From Amphiura filiformis (Eukaryota; Echinodermata; Ophiuroidea; Amphilepidida; Amphiuridae): a stretch of 64,000 nt of DNA. The notes below the pieces were generated by a model. The model was not told the origin of the DNA and made no database searches. It was given only the letters and a program-made list of their open reading frames with translations. Of the stretch, positions 62,001-64,000 are shown piece by piece (positions within the stretch are counted from its first letter, which is position 1; the number at the start of each line of letters is the position of its first letter). The DNA is taken from assembly GCF_039555335.1 (NCBI RefSeq), contig NW_027305508.1:372001-436000 (forward strand). The letters are read 5' to 3'. The position numbers were made by a program, and so were the translations under genes.

Positions 62001-63143
62001 TTGATATTTTTCAAATTTTTGATATATAACAGTCCTCGAAGTAAATTATATAAATCTAATGAGATGTTCTTAAAGTGTATGTAGCAGGGACGAAAAGCCG
62101 ATGGTCAATTGAAAATTTTGACCTTTCATATTGAAGATATGGATTTTTTTCCCAAAAAGACCTATTTTTTTTTGGTGTTTTGGGAAAAAAAATCCATATC
62201 TTCAATACGAAAGGTCAAAATTTTCAATTGATCGTCGACTTTTCATCCCACCTACATACACTTTAAGTATAAATCATCAGATTTATAAAGTTTACTTCAA
62301 GTACTGTTAAATATCAAAAATATCAATTTTAATGATTTGCCATAAAATGTGTATTAAATTGCGAATTTCAAAAATGTAAATTATTTGATATCAGAAGGAC
62401 ATTCTTCGTATTCAGAATGCAATTCGATATGTCTGATGTGCTCCAATGTCCCACAATAAATACTGTCCAAACGTTCATACCCCAGCCCTTAAGCCATATT
62501 GTGTTTTATAATTTTACAAGCATCATGCAGGCTCCACACTTTAAAAAGATTTTATTCCACCATGTTCCCTGTGTGTGCAATCTTGCAGTATAGATAAATT
62601 GCATACTGGCCCAGGTCAGTGGATATTAGGGCTTATTGGGTCATTCTGTATCATCCAATGGGTTACACATGATACCACCACCCCCTTCAAATTGGCTCAA
62701 ATTTGAATTTAGCCTGCAAAAGCTAAAAAGATATTACAGCCCATACTAAAGCTGATAGGCATGGAAGATTGAAATTGAAATTTGAAGTCACTGGCCCCAT
62801 TCAAGGAGCATTATGTTGATAAACCATATTTGTGTACATCCATATATCAAAATGATGCACTTGTCGGCTGCTACATGTGTCTCATTTCACATAATAGCTA
62901 AGAATGAATACCAAACCCATCTCCGAAGTGGAGGTCACAGCCGACAAGTGCATCGTTTTGATGGATGTACACATTTGTGCAAAAATGGAGGATTCTCAAG
63001 TCACTGTATTATTTATTTTATCAAGTTATATGAAACCAACAGCTTTGTAATTTAAATCACAGTACTTACATGTTCTGCCAGCTTTTTTCAAATCCCTGCT
63101 TTGTTGTGATGTACAAGATCTCTTTCTCAACAGCCCAAGTTTC
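48832..63143 (-). CDS. ERI2: ERI2 (exoribonuclease family member 2), 8 exons seen, exon 1 missing
   Basis: The gene runs leftward. Exons assigned from splice sites and phase: 63143-63070, 61784-61704, 61323-61196, 59283-59139, 58508-58408, 55093-55012, 53905-53817 and 50053-48832. All seven introns have GT/AG ends and all joins keep frame. Exonuclease motifs: VIDFEST (Exo I, D and E), SDWD (Exo II, D split over an intron), HSGLDD (Exo III, H-x3-D), giving a DEDDh fold. The last exon holds a long acidic, Ser/Thr-rich linker (with an Asp run) and a GRF zinc finger (CGCGRRA ... RGFYSCP ... CGYFKWE). This order, exonuclease then GRF, is specific to ERI2/EXOD1. Family members are 3'-5' RNA exonucleases; ERI2's own substrates are not well defined. 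Exon 1, expected to encode only about 8-10 residues with the start Met, was not found before 64000. There is one apparent frameshift in the last exon. Confidence 0.93.
50344..50985. mobile_element. Large near-perfect inverted repeat in ERI2 intron 8
   Basis: Arms of about 220 bp (50344-50562 and 50768-50985) are highly similar in inverse: GTAGGCCTATGCTTG pairs with CAAGCATAGGCCTAC, and AAGAAATAAGTCCCCCTCTG with its complement. The spacer is about 205 bp. The 88-codon frame across the right arm is incidental. Confidence 0.85.
50990..52120. other. ERI2 intron 8, no feature recognised
   Basis: No coding or repeat structure seen. Confidence 0.5.
52124..52374. mobile_element. Compact palindromic MITE (about 250 bp) in ERI2 intron 8
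   Basis: The ends ATATGAAGAGCTTAGTTTC and their complement enclose two arms of about 112 bp with a loop of only 14 bases near 52240 (stem GATGC/GCATC). Arm identity is about 90% or more by eye. It would form a long hairpin if transcribed with the intron. Confidence 0.85.
52505..52692. mobile_element. CTATTCCA-type palindromic MITE, copy 1
   Basis: The ends CTATTCCAGTTGAAATCCAT and the complementary TTCAACTGGAATAG enclose a short palindrome with the TTTCAAATGG motif near its centre. It lies in ERI2 intron 8. Confidence 0.75.
52700..53816. other. ERI2 intron 8, no further feature recognised
   Basis: AT-rich with short frames only. Nothing resembles a gene or a known repeat by eye. Confidence 0.5.
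53817..53905 (-). CDS. ERI2: ERI2 exon 8 (Exo III)
   Basis: Encodes GLDDSRNTAKLAWRMICDG, then CVMKITRTMQR, with the final catalytic Asp. Donor GTAGGT, and the exon ends on a codon boundary. Confidence 0.93.
54432..54556. repeat. Tandem duplication of about 60 bp in ERI2 intron 7
   Basis: AGTCCAAATACCATGACTA is followed by TTTTTTCAATAACTATATC and TTTACAGCATATAA, twice in a row, with 2-3 small differences. Confidence 0.8.
54712..54988. mobile_element. CTATTCCA-type palindromic MITE, copy 2
   Basis: The ends CTATTCCATTTAAAATCCAC and their complement span 277 bp. The interior has four alternating copies of the TTTCAAATGG motif. It ends about 24 bp from ERI2 exon 7. Confidence 0.8.
55012..55093 (-). 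CDS. ERI2: ERI2 exon 7
   Basis: Encodes NYYQRKPQGLHGALQDVG, then IEFSGRQHS, including the Exo III His. Acceptor CCATTGTAG, donor GTGAGT. Confidence 0.93.
55930..56640 (+). pseudogene. Crypton-type (DUF3504) tyrosine-recombinase-like pseudogene
   Basis: Sense strand is opposite to ERI2, within ERI2 intron 6. Three overlapping frames give WLEWRNKKAAKEDKSFINVP (from 55960), then IQKYFN...LLRDPSFKELQLTLDAKMK, PPKQAQPISTKKEDQWENGK and LGSDNPKQLLNTMVYLCGL (56129-56400), then VASKTNQGGLKHSHLKP (about 56480-56530). These blocks and their order match the DUF3504 domain of Crypton-derived genes such as the ZMYM2/QRICH1 group. Two frame changes and the lack of most of the C-terminal half, including the expected catalytic Arg/His/Tyr region, mark it as dead. 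Confidence 0.75.
56580..57690 (+). mobile_element. LINE 3' tail debris
   Basis: QPLINLVKQRPQRQLHFLRHIL (56613-56675), then after an unrelated interval EEPCTRYVL (57522-57548), PGHKGQFIRLIDAVGGY and LQPDAIASLA (57580-57670, several frames). These are the usual elements of a LINE ORF2 C-terminal tail. The interval at about 56690-57510 does not fit and may be a later insertion. Confidence 0.55.
58117..58169 (-). pseudogene. Partial duplicate of ERI2 exon 6
   Basis: Resembles 58439-58490 of exon 6 with 8 differences in 52 positions. It covers the coding stretch for HYECRRKQLVKPPAL. The last 20 bases are themselves repeated at 58170-58190 (CTCTTACACTCATAAGGTAA). There is no splice-ready exon boundary, so it is a relic. 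Confidence 0.7.
58408..58508 (-). CDS. ERI2: ERI2 exon 6 (Exo II)
   Basis: Encodes the Asp of SDWD, then WDLAICLHYECRRKQLVKPP and SWIDLRATYK. Acceptor TTCACAACAG, donor GTATAT (weak). A partial copy of this exon lies 0.3 kb downstream. Confidence 0.93.
59139..59283 (-). CDS. ERI2: ERI2 exon 5
   Basis: Begins AQVESGPPVRVCLSQFSRWL and ends TFVTWS plus the first base of the Exo II Asp codon. Acceptor TTCACCCAG, donor GTAAGC. Confidence 0.93.
60104..60286. mobile_element. CTATTCCA-type palindromic MITE, copy 3
   Basis: The ends CTATTCCAGTTGAAATC and GATTTCAAATGGAATAG flank the same internal layout as copy 1. It lies in ERI2 intron 4. Confidence 0.75.
60494..60763. mobile_element. TIR element (about 270 bp) in ERI2 intron 4
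   Basis: TATATGTGACACGATCTGG and TCCATGGGGGGC at the left match, as complement, GGCCCCCATGGACCAGA and TTGTGTCACATATA at the right. It directly abuts the SINE that follows. Confidence 0.75.
60770..61045 (+). mobile_element. tRNA-derived SINE in ERI2 intron 4
   Basis: The head has a box A-like TGGCACAGCGGTC and box B GGGTTCAAATCCCCAC with a paired T stem (GTGGG/CCCAC). The first bases GATG can pair with CATC after the T arm. The body contains GGCAAGTCTCTTCACTGC and CAGGTGTACAAATGGGTACTGG, a layout I recognise from SINEs of many marine invertebrates. It is antisense to ERI2. No clear tail or target duplication was seen. Confidence 0.75.
61196..61323 (-). CDS. ERI2: ERI2 exon 4
   Basis: Encodes EFPAVLLNTSTGEVESEFH, then TYVLPEENPILSDFC and TEFTGITQ, all characteristic of the ERI1/ERI2 fold. 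Acceptor CTTTTCAG, donor GTAAAA. Confidence 0.93.
61704..61784 (-). CDS. ERI2: ERI2 exon 3 (Exo I)
   Basis: Acceptor AATAAAG, donor GTAAGT. Encodes QMFSYLVVIDFESTCW with the first two catalytic acids, then KDKKNVGQEI. Length is 81 nt. Confidence 0.93.
61828..62488. mobile_element. Foldback MITE flanked by TTAA, copy 2 (inverted)
   Basis: Same family as 46540-47195 but in the opposite orientation: it begins GGGATCTAAAATGAGCG and ends with the complement of GGGCTGGGG. TTAA lies at 61824-61827 and 62489-62492. It sits in ERI2 intron 2. Confidence 0.75.
62826..62976. repeat. Imperfect hairpin in ERI2 intron 2
   Basis: TGTGTACATCCATATATC and GATGCACTTGTCGGCTG pair with CAGCCGACAAGTGCATC and GATGGATGTACACA. 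This gives a stem of about 38 bp around a loop of about 75 bases. Confidence 0.7.
63070..63143 (-). CDS. ERI2: ERI2 exon 2
   Basis: Acceptor CATGTAG and donor GTAAGT. Encodes KLGLLRKRSCTSQQSRDLKK and AGRT. The first base completes a codon begun in exon 1, and the last base opens a Cys codon finished in exon 3. Confidence 0.9.
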
Positions 63144-64000
63144 CTACATGTATAAATTTTAAAACAACATTTATAAGATCTGAGACATTAAAAAATTCAC
63201 ACATTCATCAGTCAAAATACATGTGCACAGCTTTTTTTTAGAAAAGTGGGAGATGATGCTGTGGATCATTTATGCAGGTTTTATTTCAAACCGGGGTACT
63301 CAAGTTTGGTTTTGGTAGGGACGTGCCGCTGAGAATTTGAAAGTGGACCCATAAATATACCAATTTTTCAAGAAATTTGGACCCATTGATATACCAAAAG
63401 TCAAAATTTCCGGCCGAATTTAACCCAAATTGTCCTAGTTTTTACAAATTTTGGGAAAATTTTGAAAATTTTAGCTAAATTAACGAAAAATTGGGCTATT
63501 TTCCGAAAAAATTGAGAAAATTTTGAAAAAAGGACCCATTCATATATGGCCCATTTCACGGTTAGGCGCCACTTTTGGTGAAAAAAACTTGAAATTTTCA
63601 AAATGGATTAAATTTCATTTAATTGGGGTTTTCTTTTCCACATAAGACCAGATTTTCATAAAAATATCATTTCCCAGCTTAAATCTCTCTACTTCTTGAA
63701 GAAAATTATAATTTATTATCACATGTTATGTAATTTTTTAACAAATTTGATAAATATTGAGTAGTGAATATTTATACTTTTACTGTCCAATACAATATAT
63801 AATAGATATTTAAAATAAACAAGGATGTCATAGGCTCTCTTCTGACCAAATTTGGGCAAATTTTGTTGTGTAATGACAAATTTATGGCCACTTACATGTA
63901 ATTTTTGTGGTAAAAAGGGAAATTGACATGAAAAGGTTTACTCAACAATTTTAATAATCAATGAATGACTCTGATATTTCACAGCTTTGATGGTCATAAT
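63144..64000. other. ERI2: ERI2 intron 1 (partial), no exon 1 found
   Basis: I looked on the minus strand for a short ATG-containing exon ending in phase 2 before a GT donor and found none convincing. A fragment near 63240-63270 matches the complement of GATCCACAGCATCATC in TE element A. The rest is AT-rich. Confidence 0.5.

Noticed and set aside
63890-63960. Candidate ERI2 exon 1 with ATG and a GTAAGT donor
   Set aside because: The encoded residues (MSISLFTTKIT) do not resemble the ERI2 N-terminus, and the phase into exon 2 does not fit the required split codon.
1-64000. A new defence or biosynthetic gene system
   Set aside because: The supported coding content is one ERI2 gene, GPCR duplicates and transposon remnants. 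I see no cluster of co-oriented unknown genes.

Overview
This is a eukaryotic genome window: AT-rich, with introns and crowded with decayed transposable elements. The elements (CCCAGCAAACAC-type foldbacks, tRNA-derived SINEs, several MITE families) and the intron-rich ERI2 gene suggest a marine deuterostome invertebrate such as an echinoderm or hemichordate. That assignment is an inference and no species is claimed. Nothing here is prokaryotic.

Layout. (1) 1-21339: a tandem array of a roughly 2.5-kb satellite, eight full units plus half of a ninth. Every unit carries a tRNA-like Pol III cassette (A box, B box, T-run), a long imperfect inverted repeat and, where complete, a (TCA)n microsatellite. 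No convincing protein gene lies in the unit. (2) 21340-23320: a dead, 5'-truncated LINE on the minus strand that abuts the last satellite unit. (3) 23484-26050: nested foldback elements with CCCAGCAAAC ends, a G-poor telomere-echo tract and a 560-bp hAT-type MITE with an 8-bp target-site duplication. (4) 26500-45260: three direct copies of a segment carrying an intronless rhodopsin-family GPCR gene on the minus strand. Copy 2 is intact (336 aa), copy 1 has a 4-nt deletion in TM1, and copy 3 is a C-terminal remnant. A LINE with a clear 11-bp target duplication entered the copy-3 upstream region, and a mariner-like MITE then entered that LINE. Between copies 1 and 2 lie two telomere-motif-ended SINE-like elements and large foldbacks. 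(5) 45262-47200: nested TIR elements. One hAT-like MITE contains 129 bp that is about 95% identical to a coding exon of the neighbouring ERI2 gene. (6) 48832-63143 and beyond: most of an ERI2 (EXOD1) gene on the minus strand. Eight exons with matching splice phases encode a DEDDh exonuclease domain and a C-terminal GRF zinc finger; exon 1 was not found. Its introns hold a Crypton-type (DUF3504) pseudogene, LINE debris, a partial exon-6 duplicate, several MITEs and a SINE.

The functional genes I can support are ERI2, an RNA 3'-5' exonuclease homologue, and GPCR copy 2. ERI2's last exon has an apparent frameshift between the linker and the zinc finger, so either the assembly has an error or the C-terminus is altered. 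The most unusual items are the tRNA-like satellite array and the ERI2-exon-bearing hAT-like MITE 3.6 kb downstream of the gene. I did not find a clearly new biochemical system.
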